NCBI GenBank assembly: GCA_958352855.1
Contig: CATWQE010000041.1
Coordinates: forward strand, 1-22,127
Length of the DNA stretch: 22,127 nucleotides
Origin: an uncultured Bacillota bacterium
GTDB taxonomy: Bacteria > Bacillota > Clostridia > Lachnospirales > Lachnospiraceae
Direction: 5' to 3'
In this document: in pieces, positions 15,401-22,127 of the stretch
Layout of the letters: each line of letters starts with the position of its first letter
Position numbering within the stretch: position 1 is the first letter of the stretch
Notes under the pieces: generated by a model
The model's input: only the letters and a program-made list of their open reading frames with translations
Database searches by the model: none
Told to the model about the DNA's origin: nothing
Translations under genes and position numbers: made by a program

Positions 15401-16670
15401 CCACCTTTGGGTCAAAGAAAGCAGCCGCATAGTAATGGGAAACCGTTTCGACTTCTCCCTCATCCAGTAGGAGCGCTGCCTTAATCAGAGCTTCCCCGTA
15501 ACCGGTAGAGCAGGAGTAGGCAATTTTCGCGCCGGCAGGAAGCTGGTCATAAATTTCCTGAATAGCCCGAATGGAGGTTGCCAGAGGATTTCCATTGTTG
15601 TTGCTGTAAAAGGAGTATAAAAGAGCCCCATCTTCCCCTACCAGGGCAGCTTTTGTGGTAGTAGAACCGGCGTCAATACCAAGATAGCAGTTGCCTTTGT
15701 ATTGAGATAATTCTGCAGTCTTAATATTGTACTGGCTCTGACGCTGGTTAAAAGCAGCGTAATCCTCCTTTGATGCAAACAATGGTTCCATGCGGTCTAC
15801 TTCAAAATCCATATGAATGGACGCTTTTAAACGGTCCCGCATAGCAAGAATGGATACAGGAGCTGCCTCTGGTTTGGCATTTAAGGCAGAGCCCATAGCT
15901 GCAAATAAATGAGAATTTTCCGGCACAATGGTATGCTCCTCATCCAGCTTTAAGGTACGGATAAAGGCAGTCTTTAATTCAGATAAAAAGTGCAGAGGAC
16001 CGCCTAAAAATGCCACATGTCCCCGGATAGGTTTACCGCAGGCCAGTCCGCTGATGGTCTGGTTTACCACTGCCTGGAAAATAGAGGCAGATAAATCTTC
16101 TTTGGTAGCGCCTTCGTTAATGAGGGGCTGAATATCGGTTTTTGCAAACACGCCGCAGCGGGCAGCAATAGGGTACAGCGCCTTGTAGGTTTTGGCATAT
16201 TCATTTAATCCCGGCGCGTCCGTCTGAAGGAGGGAAGCCATCTGGTCAATAAAGGAGCCGGTACCTCCGGCGCAGATACCGTTCATACGCTGCTCCACAT
16301 TTCCCCCTTCAAAATAAATAATCTTGGCATCTTCGCCGCCCAGTTCAATGGCTACATCTGTTTTGGGGGCAAATTCCTCCAGAGAGGAAGAAACCGCAAT
16401 GACTTCCTGTACAAAAGGAACTTCCAGATGATTTGCCAGGGTTAAGCCGCCGGAACCGGTGATAACCGGTATGGTCTGGATAGGACCAAGGGTCTGGCTT
16501 GCCTTGTCCAGAAGGTTTGCAAGAGTATTTTGAATATCTGCAAAATGCCTTTCATAGTCCGAAAATAACAATTCATGTTTTTCGTTTAAAACAGCCACCT
16601 TTACTGTGGTGGAACCAATATCAATTCCAAGAGCATAAGCAGGCTGCTGTGTGGTTTTATGATCTTCCAT
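12423..16670 (-). CDS. Acyl-CoA dehydratase activase with dual ASKHA and HgdB-like domains
   Basis: Large fused protein of 1415 residues of the 2-hydroxyacyl-CoA dehydratase activator (BcrAD/BadFG, HgdC) type. I chose the ATG at 16670, with AGGAGG 9 bases upstream; a preceding in-frame ATG at 16691 overlaps that site. Two ASKHA ATPase domains are present (about 13-270 and 330-590), starting GIDIGSTTVK and GIDAGSTTTK. Each has the Cys pair that in HgdC binds a shared [4Fe-4S] cluster at the dimer interface: C133/C172 and C453/C492, both 39 apart as in HgdC. Next is a Cys cluster from C614 (CKGCTNNC), a DUF2229-like region and a dehydratase-like C-terminal half with NDACYPSLLV, TGGGCRASNY and QPFGCLPNHIVGKG. 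Activators of this family use ATP to drive low-potential electron transfer. The substrate of the long fused form is not established. It has its own promoter. Confidence 0.9.
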   Translation of the reverse strand: MEDHKTTQQPAYALGIDIGSTTVKVAVLNEKHELLFSDYERHFADIQNTLANLLDKASQTLGPIQTIPVITGSGGLTLANHLEVPFVQEVIAVSSSLEEFAPKTDVAIELGGEDAKIIYFEGGNVEQRMNGICAGGTGSFIDQMASLLQTDAPGLNEYAKTYKALYPIAARCGVFAKTDIQPLINEGATKEDLSASIFQAVVNQTISGLACGKPIRGHVAFLGGPLHFLSELKTAFIRTLKLDEEHTIVPENSHLFAAMGSALNAKPEAAPVSILAMRDRLKASIHMDFEVDRMEPLFASKEDYAAFNQRQSQYNIKTAELSQYKGNCYLGIDAGSTTTKAALVGEDGALLYSFYSNNNGNPLATSIRAIQEIYDQLPAGAKIAYSCSTGYGEALIKAALLLDEGEVETVSHYYAAAFFDPKVDCILDIGGQDMKCIKIKDQTVDSVQLNEACSSGCGSFIETFAKSLNYSVQDFAKAALFAENPIDLGTRCTVFMNSKVKQAQKEGASVADISAGLAYSVIKNALYKVIKVSDASELGQHIVVQGGTFYNDAVLRAFEKIAECEAIRPDIAGIMGAFGAALIARERYDKSKVSTMLPIEKINSLEYRTTMANCKGCTNNCRLTINKFSGGRQFISGNRCERGIGKEKNKDNIPNLYDYKYKKLFSYVPLTKDKAFRGKVGIPRVLNMYENYPFWYTFFTQLGYQVVLSPTSTRKIYELGIESIPSESECYPAKLAHGHVSWLIKQGVHYIFYPCIPYERTEFTDSVNHYNCPIVTSYAENIKNNVDELQDASIRFHNPFLSLTSEETVTERLIEEFPGIPSNDVQAAAHEAWLELDRCRKDIMRKGEETLEYLEKTGRRGIVLAGRPYHIDPEIHHGIPELITSYGIAVLTEDSVSHLAPIERPLRVNDQWMYHTRLYAAANFVKEKENLDLIQLNSFGCGLDAVTTDQVNEILSNSGKIYTCLKIDEVNNLGAARIRVRSLLAAIRVKEQQKKTRKIQSSSIEKVVFTEEMRKHYTILCPQMSPIHFSILQSAFNASGYQLEVLPNDNKSAVDVGLKYVNNDACYPSLLVVGQIMQALLSGKYDLNKTAIIMTQTGGGCRASNYIGFIRRALKKANLAHIPVISLNLSGLEENPGFKITAKLATRVAYGAVFGDILMKCLYRMRPYEAVKGSANALHRKWEKRCISFLTGKRVGFNQFNHICRQIIREFDTLPITNEKKPRVGIVGEILVKFLPAANNHLAELLEQEGAEAVCPDLIDFMCYCFYNQNFKAEQLGFKKSLAKKGNLGIAAIEFIRRAANKEFEKSKHFTPSAKIEDLANMAKPIVSMGNQTGEGWFLTGEMMELLHSDTPNIVCIQPFGCLPNHIVGKGVIKAIRKDYPQANIVAVDYDPGASEVNQLNRIKLMLSTAFKKLQ

Positions 16671-16747
16671 AGTCGGAGACCTCCTAGTCATATCTATGTA
16701 TTTCTACTTATTAATATGTGTCATGATTTCTAAAAAAACCAATGTAC

Positions 16748-16776
16748 ATTATACGACAAATTTTTGGAAAAAACAA
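16748..16776 (-). promoter_or_regulatory. Promoter of the activase gene
   Basis: Minus-strand TTGTTT (16771-16776), a 17-bp spacer and a perfect TATAAT (16748-16753), leaving a leader of about 70 nt before the ATG at 16670. It lies back to back with the tgt promoter, 20 bp away. Confidence 0.65.
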
Positions 16777-16796
16777 TCGTAAATATTACCAGACCG

Positions 16797-16825
16797 TTGC
16801 GTTTCTAAATAGGGTATGATAGAAT
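16797..16825 (+). promoter_or_regulatory. tgt promoter
   Basis: TTGCGT (16797-16802), a 17-bp spacer and TAGAAT (16820-16825), 45 bp before the tgt ATG. The -35 is weak, the -10 differs at one position. Confidence 0.55.
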
Positions 16826-16870
16826 GTTTTCTGTTACAAAGGAAAGTAAAGAGAAGAGGAATATAAATTT

Positions 16871-18001
16871 ATGTATACATTGCTGAAACAGGAAGGCAGA
16901 GCAAAGCGTGCCAGATTAGAGACTGTTCATGGAACCATTGAGACGCCGGTGTTTATGAATGTGGGAACAGTGGCTGCTATTAAAGGGGCAGTATCTACTA
17001 CTGATTTACATGAAATCAAGACCCAGGTGGAATTGTCCAATACCTACCATCTTCATGTGCGTCCGGGAGACCATATTATTAAACAACTGGGAGGACTGCA
17101 CAAATTTATGAACTGGGATCGTCCCATTCTTACGGATTCCGGCGGATTTCAGGTGTTTTCTCTGGCAAAACTGAGAAAGATTAAGGAAGAGGGCGTGTAC
17201 TTCAATTCCCATATTGACGGCAGAAAAATTTTCATGGGACCGGAGGAGAGTATGCAGATTCAGTCTAATCTGGGCTCTACCATTGCCATGGCTTTTGATG
17301 AATGTCCCTCCAGTGTTGCCAGCCGGGAATATGTGCAGGCGTCTGTAGACCGCACTACCAGATGGCTGCAGCGGTGCAAGGATGAAATGGCAAGACTGAA
17401 TTCCCTGGAGGATACAGTAAATCCTCATCAGTTGTTGTTTGGAATTAATCAGGGAGCTATTTATGATGATATCCGTATTGCTCATGCAGAGACGATTTCC
17501 AAAATGAATCTGGACGGCTATGCCATTGGCGGTCTGGCGGTAGGAGAGACCCATGAGGAAATGTACCGGATTCTGGACAGTGTGGTGCCCCATCTGCCTG
17601 TGGATAAACCAACCTATCTTATGGGAGTGGGAACGCCTGCAAATATTCTGGAGGCAGTTTCAAGAGGCGTGGATTTCTTTGACTGTGTATACCCAAGCCG
17701 GAATGGACGTCATGGACATGTGTATACCAATTCTGGAAAGATTAATCTGTTTAATGCCAAATATGAACTGGATTCCCGTCCCATTGAAGAAGGGTGTCAG
17801 TGTCCGGCATGCCGCCACTATAGCAGAGCCTACATCCGCCACTTATTAAAGGCAAAGGAAATGCTGGGAATGCGTCTGTGCGTGCTTCATAATCTGTATT
17901 TTTATAATACCATGATGGAAGAAATCAGGGATGCTCTGGATGAGGGCTGCTTTGAGGAATACAAGAACCGTAAGCTGGAAGGCATGCAGGCAAAAAAATA
18001 A
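16871..18001 (+). CDS. tgt: tRNA-guanine transglycosylase
   Basis: Exchanges guanine at position 34 of GUN-anticodon tRNAs for preQ1 or queuine, in queuosine formation. It has 376 residues, normal for bacterial TGT, and a TIM-barrel layout. Catalytic residues are D89 in LTDSGGFQVFS, D143 and C145 in FDECPSS, GINQG, the substrate loop GGLAVGE and nucleophile D271 in FFDCVYPSRNGRHGH. The zinc site is C309, C311, C314 and H340, with the same spacing as in Zymomonas TGT. Several stretches differ from proteobacterial enzymes, such as KGAVSTTDLHEIKTQVELSN early in the barrel. No queC/D/E/F or transporter gene lies in the window, so synthesis and salvage cannot be distinguished. The ribosome site (AGAGG) is weak and 11 bases from the ATG. 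It is transcribed away from the activase. Confidence 0.95.
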   Translation: MYTLLKQEGRAKRARLETVHGTIETPVFMNVGTVAAIKGAVSTTDLHEIKTQVELSNTYHLHVRPGDHIIKQLGGLHKFMNWDRPILTDSGGFQVFSLAKLRKIKEEGVYFNSHIDGRKIFMGPEESMQIQSNLGSTIAMAFDECPSSVASREYVQASVDRTTRWLQRCKDEMARLNSLEDTVNPHQLLFGINQGAIYDDIRIAHAETISKMNLDGYAIGGLAVGETHEEMYRILDSVVPHLPVDKPTYLMGVGTPANILEAVSRGVDFFDCVYPSRNGRHGHVYTNSGKINLFNAKYELDSRPIEEGCQCPACRHYSRAYIRHLLKAKEMLGMRLCVLHNLYFYNTMMEEIRDALDEGCFEEYKNRKLEGMQAKK

Positions 18002-18012
18002 AGAGAAAAGGC

Positions 18013-18041
18013 TTGAAGAAACGGAAATAATTGTGTATTAT
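18013..18041 (+). promoter_or_regulatory. yajC promoter
   Basis: TTGAAG (18013-18018), a 17-bp spacer and TATTAT (18036-18041), about 55 bp before the yajC ATG. No terminator is seen between tgt and this site, so readthrough from tgt is also likely. Confidence 0.6.
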
Positions 18042-18096
18042 TATAATAATGTCCACCAAGAGATGAGACAAAGATTAAAATGCAGGAGGATGTAAC

Positions 18097-18408
18097 ATGT
18101 TTTTATCAACAGCAGCGGGCGCAGGAAGTATGATTACCTTGTTTTTGCCATTAGTTGTATTCTTTCTTCTGATGTATTTTATGGTTATGAGACCTCAGAA
18201 AAAAGAACAGCAGAGAGTAAAAAGCATGCTGGCAGCTATGGAAGTAGGCGACAGTGTGGTAACTACCAGCGGATTCTATGGAATCATCATTGATATTACA
18301 GATGAAGATGTAATTGTAGAGTTTGGAAATAACAGAAACTGCAGAATTCCTATGAGAAAAGCAGCCATTGCAGAAGTAGAAAAAGCAAGCGATGGCGCTG
18401 CAGAATAA
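18097..18408 (+). CDS. yajC: Sec translocase accessory subunit YajC
   Basis: Small single-pass inner-membrane protein (103 residues) that associates with SecDF in protein export. It has the family layout: a short N-terminus, one helix at about 12-31, the signature YFMVMRPQKKEQQR just after it, then a cytosolic beta-rich part, MEVGDSVVTTSGFYGIIIDI followed by DEDVIVEFGNN. AGGAGG sits 7 bases before the ATG. The position just after tgt is a widely conserved bacterial order (tgt-yajC, usually followed by secDF). Here secDF is absent and serine dehydratase genes follow. A terminator lies directly after. Confidence 0.95.
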   Translation: MFLSTAAGAGSMITLFLPLVVFFLLMYFMVMRPQKKEQQRVKSMLAAMEVGDSVVTTSGFYGIIIDITDEDVIVEFGNNRNCRIPMRKAAIAEVEKASDGAAE

Positions 18409-18417
18409 GGAAGTTGG

Positions 18418-18459
18418 AAAGAGGATGTCGGTATGTGTAAAGTGCGGCATCCTCTTTTT
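18418..18459 (+). terminator. Terminator after yajC
   Basis: AAAGAGGATGTCG and CGGCATCCTCTTT pair over 13 positions with one T-G wobble and an AT-rich loop, followed by T on the plus strand (CTCTTTTTGG). It lies 10 bp after the yajC stop and only 37 bp before the sdaAB ATG. Confidence 0.85.
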
Positions 18460-18496
18460 GGCATCTGCATGTTTTGCTGAATGAAAGGAGAGTATT

Positions 18497-19162
18497 ATGG
18501 CGTTTATCAGCTTGTTTGAAGTCATTGGCCCCAACATGGTAGGGCCTTCCAGCTCCCATACTGCAGGGGCGGCATCCATGGCACTTTTGGCCAGAAAATT
18601 ATTCCCGGGAGAAATTGCAAAGGTGACCTTTACCCTGTATGGTTCTTTTGCCAGAACGTATCGGGGACATGGGACAGACCGGGCGCTTCTGGGAGGTATT
18701 ATGGGGTTTGAAACCGATGATTTGCGGATTCGTGATTCTCTGGAGCTGGCGAAACAGGAAGGAATCCAATATGATTTTCAATTGGGAGAGGATGAAAATC
18801 TCCATCCAAATACAGCAGATATGGATATTCGGGGAACCAAAGATGAGAGGCTTTTTGTGCGTGGCGTTTCCATAGGGGGAGGAAAGGTAAAAATTGTAAA
18901 GCTCAATCAGATTGACGTAGACTTCACAGGTGAGTACAGCACCCTGATTGTAAGCCAGACGGATAAGCCGGGGGTTGTGGCTCACATTACGAAGATTTTA
19001 AGTGAAGAAAAAGTAAACATTGCCTTTATGCGCCTGTTTCGGGAGGAAAAAGGAGCTGCGGCTTTTACCATTGTGGAATCGGATGAGAAAATTCCGGTGG
19101 AGGTATTGGATAAAATCAGAGCCAATCCACTGGTTTCAGATATTATGCTGGTGCAGTTATAG
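18497..19162 (+). CDS. sdaAB: L-serine dehydratase, beta subunit
   Basis: Partner of the iron-sulfur L-serine dehydratase that deaminates L-serine to pyruvate and ammonia. At 221 residues it has the family's order: an SDH_beta domain (about 1-140) with FEVIGPNMVGPSSSHTAGAA near the N-terminus and YGSFARTYRGHGTDRALLGG, and then a C-terminal ACT domain from about 149 (LIVSQTDKPGVVAHITKIL), a likely small-molecule binding or assembly module. AAAGGAG precedes the ATG. The alpha subunit starts 9 bp after its stop, so they form one operon. No clear promoter fits in the 37 bp between the yajC terminator and this gene. Confidence 0.95.
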   Translation: MAFISLFEVIGPNMVGPSSSHTAGAASMALLARKLFPGEIAKVTFTLYGSFARTYRGHGTDRALLGGIMGFETDDLRIRDSLELAKQEGIQYDFQLGEDENLHPNTADMDIRGTKDERLFVRGVSIGGGKVKIVKLNQIDVDFTGEYSTLIVSQTDKPGVVAHITKILSEEKVNIAFMRLFREEKGAAAFTIVESDEKIPVEVLDKIRANPLVSDIMLVQL

Positions 19163-19171
19163 GAGGAAAAA

Positions 19172-20047
19172 ATGGAGTTTAATCATGGAATCGAGTTGCT
19201 GAAGCTATGTGAGGAAACAGGACTTCCCATTTCTCAGGTTATGAAAAAGAGAGAGGCGGCATTTTCAGGTATTACGGAAGAAGAAGTAGATGCAAAAATG
19301 AGAAAAGCATTGGAAATTATGAAACAGTCAGTAAAGGAGCCCCTGGATGCGCCTACTCCTTCCATTGGCGGCCTTATAGGAGGAGAAGCCCAAAAGCTCC
19401 ATAAGAGGAGACAGCAGGGAAAATCCATCTGCGGGACCTTGCTTTCCAAGGTGATTACCTATGCCATGGCGGTGCTGGAGGTGAATGCTTCTATGGGGGT
19501 CATTGTGGCAGCCCCTACTGCCGGTTCTTCCGGTGTGGTTCCAGGGGTTTTGCTGGCTCTTGGAGAAGAAGAGCATCTCACCGATGAAGAATTGTTAAAT
19601 GGTTTGTATACTGCCGGAGCTGTGGGGTATCTGCTTATGAGAAATGCCTCTGTTTCCGGTGCAGAAGCCGGATGTCAGGCTGAGGTGGGAGCTGCTTCTG
19701 CCATGGCAGCCGCAGCAGTTACGGAAATCATGGGAGGAAGTCCACAGATGTGCCTTCACAGCGGAGCCATGGCATTGTCCAATCTTTTGGGATTAGTCTG
19801 TGATCCCATTGCAGGTCTGGTGGAGGCGCCTTGTCAGAGCAGAAATGCCATGGGAGCATCCAATGCCCTGATTTGCGCGGAGCAGGCGCTTGCAGGGATT
19901 CCCTGCCCCATTCCTTTTGATGAGATGGCAGAGGCTATGTATCATGTGGGAAGAAGCCTGCCCTTTGAATTAAGAGAAAGTGCTCTTGGAGGATGTGCAG
20001 GAACGCCCTCTGCCTGTGAAAAAACCTGTTGTATTTTCGGCGGATGA
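19172..20047 (+). CDS. sdaAA: L-serine dehydratase, alpha subunit ([4Fe-4S])
   Basis: Catalytic subunit of 291 residues. The [4Fe-4S] ligands are C168 (GCQAEVG), C210 (GLVCDPIAG) and C221 (VEAPCQSRNA); their spacings of 42 and 11 match those known for the single-chain Legionella enzyme. The cluster's open iron binds the serine hydroxyl as a Lewis acid. APTAGSSGVVPG is the other family signature. The C-terminus, CEKTCCIFGG, contains further cysteines near the end; in related enzymes a C-terminal Cys can enter the active site. AGGAGG lies 5 bases before the ATG. It ends the sdaA operon; no hairpin is seen in the following 148 bp. Confidence 0.96.
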   Translation: MEFNHGIELLKLCEETGLPISQVMKKREAAFSGITEEEVDAKMRKALEIMKQSVKEPLDAPTPSIGGLIGGEAQKLHKRRQQGKSICGTLLSKVITYAMAVLEVNASMGVIVAAPTAGSSGVVPGVLLALGEEEHLTDEELLNGLYTAGAVGYLLMRNASVSGAEAGCQAEVGAASAMAAAAVTEIMGGSPQMCLHSGAMALSNLLGLVCDPIAGLVEAPCQSRNAMGASNALICAEQALAGIPCPIPFDEMAEAMYHVGRSLPFELRESALGGCAGTPSACEKTCCIFGG

Positions 20048-20119
20048 AACGGCTCTTTCTGTGTCCTGAAAAGAATAGAAGATATAACGAAAAGGCATAT
20101 CTAAAGGGCGTGTTATTAC

Positions 20120-20148
20120 TTGAAATGTAAGATAAAAAGGATTATCAT
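20120..20148 (+). promoter_or_regulatory. Promoter of the leuB-ilvD operon
   Basis: TTGAAA (20120-20125), a 17-bp spacer and TATCAT (20143-20148), about 48 bp before the leuB ATG. The leader is too short for a T-box or leader-peptide attenuator, and none is seen in the whole 148-bp gap. Confidence 0.7.
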
Positions 20149-20195
20149 AGAACTAATTACACCGTAGTAAGGATAACAGAAAGAGGGAGAATCAT

Positions 20196-21278
20196 ATGGA
20201 GTATAAAATCGCATTGATTCCGGGAGATGGAATCGGACCGGAAATCGTAAGAGAAGCAAAAAAGGTACTGGATCAGGTATGCAAGGTTTATGGACATCAT
20301 TTTGAATATGAAGAATTGCTGTTAGGAGGAGCTTCCATTGATGCTCATGGAGTGCCTCTTACAGAAGAAACCATTGCGGCAGCAAAGGCTTCTGACGCAG
20401 TGCTCATGGGTTCTATTGGAGGAGATGCCAAAACGTCACCCTGGTATCAGTTGGAACCCTCCAAAAGACCGGAGGCAGGGCTTCTGGGAATCCGCAAGGC
20501 GCTGAATCTGTTTGCCAATTTAAGGCCGGCGTATTTATATGAAGAGTTAAAAGGAGCCTGTCCGTTAAAGGAAGAAGTTATTGGAGACGGTTTTGATATG
20601 ATTATTGTCCGGGAGCTTACTGGCGGTCTGTATTTCGGAGAGCGGAAAACCCTGGAGGAAAACGGAGTGAGAAAAGCCATAGACACTCTGACTTATGATG
20701 AAAAAGAAATTCGCAGAATTGCAGTGAAGGCTTTTGAGATTGCCAAAAAGAGAAGGAAAAAAGTTACCAGCGTGGATAAGGCAAACGTGCTGGACTCCTC
20801 AAGACTTTGGAGAAAAGTGGTGGAAGAGGTAGCTGTCCAGTATCCGGAGGTGACTCTGGAACATATGCTGGTGGATAACTGCGCCATGCAGTTGGTTCAC
20901 AATCCGGGACAGTTTGATGTGATTCTTACAGAAAACATGTTTGGAGATATTTTATCAGATGAAGCCAGCATGGTGACCGGTTCTATTGGGATGTTATCCT
21001 CTGCAAGTCTTAATGAAACAAAATTTGGCCTTTATGAACCAAGTCATGGCTCTGCGCCGGATATTGCAGGAAAAGGCATTGCCAATCCCCTTGCCACTAT
21101 TTTATCCGCAGCCATGATGCTTCGCTTTTCCCTGGATCTGGACAAAGAAGCAGATGCTGTGGAAACCGCTGTTTCTAAGGTGCTAAAAGAGGGATACCGC
21201 ACCATAGATATTATGGAAGATGGTATGACACAGGTAGGAACTTCCCAGATGGGAGATTTGATTGCAGAGCAAATTTAA
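20196..21278 (+). CDS. leuB: 3-isopropylmalate dehydrogenase
   Basis: Oxidises and decarboxylates 3-isopropylmalate with NAD+ in leucine synthesis; cytoplasmic. It has 360 residues, the family norm. Signatures in order: IPGDGIGPEIVREAKKVLDQ, the substrate-binding segment GIRKALNLFANLRPA, RELTGGLYFGERK, KANVLDSSRLWRKVVEE, the metal-site helix ENMFGDILSDEASMVTGS, and the NAD site YEPSHGSAPDIAGKGIANPL, of the LeuB type and not isocitrate dehydrogenase. GAGGGAG precedes the ATG. The gene sits 19 bp before ilvD. leuA, leuC and leuD are not in the window. Confidence 0.97.
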   Translation: MEYKIALIPGDGIGPEIVREAKKVLDQVCKVYGHHFEYEELLLGGASIDAHGVPLTEETIAAAKASDAVLMGSIGGDAKTSPWYQLEPSKRPEAGLLGIRKALNLFANLRPAYLYEELKGACPLKEEVIGDGFDMIIVRELTGGLYFGERKTLEENGVRKAIDTLTYDEKEIRRIAVKAFEIAKKRRKKVTSVDKANVLDSSRLWRKVVEEVAVQYPEVTLEHMLVDNCAMQLVHNPGQFDVILTENMFGDILSDEASMVTGSIGMLSSASLNETKFGLYEPSHGSAPDIAGKGIANPLATILSAAMMLRFSLDLDKEADAVETAVSKVLKEGYRTIDIMEDGMTQVGTSQMGDLIAEQI

Positions 21279-21297
21279 GATACAAAGGAGAAACGCT

Positions 21298-22127
21298 ATG
21301 AGAAGTGACGCAGTAAAAACAGGGATGCAGCAGGCGCCCCACCGTTCTTTATTTAATGCCCTTGGTATGACAAAAGAAGAGATGGAAAGACCTCTGGTTG
21401 GTATTGTAAGTTCTTATAATGAAATTGTGCCAGGTCATATGAATCTGGATAAAATTGTAGAAGCAGTAAAATTAGGCGTTGCCATGGCAGGAGGAACTCC
21501 TGTTGTATTTCCGGCCATTGCTGTGTGCGACGGAATTGCCATGGGACACACAGGAATGAAATATTCTCTGGTAACCAGGGATTTGATTGCCGACTCCACA
21601 GAGGCTATGGCTATGGCGCACCAGTTTGACGCTTTGGTTATGGTTCCAAACTGTGACAAAAACGTACCGGGGCTTTTAATGGCAGCAGCCAGAATCAATG
21701 TTCCTACGGTATTTGTAAGCGGCGGCCCCATGCTGGCAGGTAAGGTAAAAGGACAAAAGAGAAGCCTTTCCTCCATGTTTGAGGCAGTAGGCTCTTACAG
21801 CGCGGGAACCATGACAGCAGAGGAAGTGGAGGAATTTGAAAACAAGGTATGCCCTACCTGTGGCTCCTGCTCCGGTATGTATACAGCCAACAGCATGAAC
21901 TGCCTTACTGAAGTGCTGGGGATGGGCTTACAGGGAAATGGAACGATTCCCGCTGTATATTCTGAACGAATCAAACTGGCAAAACATGCTGGTATGCAGG
22001 TCATGGAAATGTACCGCAGGAATATCCGCCCAAGAGATATTATGACAAAAGACGCCATTATGAATGCGCTGACTGTGGATATGGCTCTTGGATGTTCCAC
22101 CAACAGTATGCTTCATCTGCCTGCCAT
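21298..22127 (+). CDS. ilvD: Dihydroxy-acid dehydratase, 3' end outside window
   Basis: Dehydrates 2,3-dihydroxy-isovalerate and its methyl homologue in valine and isoleucine synthesis. The first 276 codons are present; the frame is open to the right edge (families are about 550-610 residues). MRSDAVKTGMQQAPHRSLFN is a typical opening. CDGIAMGHTGM provides D78 as a metal ligand, NCDK the cluster ligand C119 and carbamylatable K121, and CPTCGSCSGMYTANSMNCL the ligand C191. The early position that is Cys in [2Fe-2S] plant-type enzymes is Gly here (EIVPGHM), as in E. coli IlvD. GGAG lies 7 bases before the ATG; it follows leuB by 19 bp, in one operon. Confidence 0.96.
   Translation, partial: MRSDAVKTGMQQAPHRSLFNALGMTKEEMERPLVGIVSSYNEIVPGHMNLDKIVEAVKLGVAMAGGTPVVFPAIAVCDGIAMGHTGMKYSLVTRDLIADSTEAMAMAHQFDALVMVPNCDKNVPGLLMAAARINVPTVFVSGGPMLAGKVKGQKRSLSSMFEAVGSYSAGTMTAEEVEEFENKVCPTCGSCSGMYTANSMNCLTEVLGMGLQGNGTIPAVYSERIKLAKHAGMQVMEMYRRNIRPRDIMTKDAIMNALTVDMALGCSTNSMLHLPA

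Noticed and set aside
20048..20195. Possible T-box or attenuator before leuB
   Set aside because: No T-box motif, leader peptide or competing hairpins are visible, and the promoter leaves a leader of only about 40 nt.

Overview
The window looks like chromosome of a gut-type Lachnospiraceae (Blautia/Clostridium cluster XIVa-like) Firmicute. This is inferred from strong AGGAGG ribosome sites, moderate-GC core genes with AT-rich accessory genes between them, split L-serine dehydratase subunits, a SpoVB/MurJ-type flippase, a 1415-residue dual-ASKHA acyl-CoA dehydratase activase and a tmRNA without encoded CCA. No genus is claimed from sequence alone.

Layout. 1-475: 3' part of a coiled-coil gene built of 42-bp tandem repeats, ending in a hairpin. 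672-5866: an AT-rich accessory block, all on the minus strand. It holds a small gene broken at a G6 tract, a 502-residue membrane protein with a degenerate hydrolase-like domain, a membrane-anchored protein, a four-helix protein, and an operon of three small membrane proteins, two of which are paralogues. The block lies directly beyond the 3' end of ssrA (tmRNA, 6005-6355, minus), a site type often used by integrative elements; no integrase or att repeat is visible.

6546-11067 (plus): a two-component system (response regulator and kinase overlapping by 4 bp), ung and a polysaccharide-type flippase. They appear to be one operon, closed by a strong bidirectional terminator. 11157-11916 (minus): a small AT-rich islet with a lipoprotein and a two-helix membrane protein. 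12136-12427 (minus): the wreck of a RelB/DinJ-YafQ toxin-antitoxin pair lying against the 3' end of the activase gene (12423-16670, minus).

16871-22127 (plus): core metabolism and housekeeping, namely tgt (tRNA queuosine insertion), yajC (Sec accessory), sdaAB and sdaAA (iron-sulfur L-serine dehydratase), then leuB and the 5' part of ilvD (branched-chain amino acid synthesis) behind their own promoter.

No CRISPR array, insertion sequence, rRNA or tRNA was seen. The least explained part is the minus-strand membrane-protein block beside ssrA. It is the best candidate for an undescribed system, but nothing in the sequence proves what it does.
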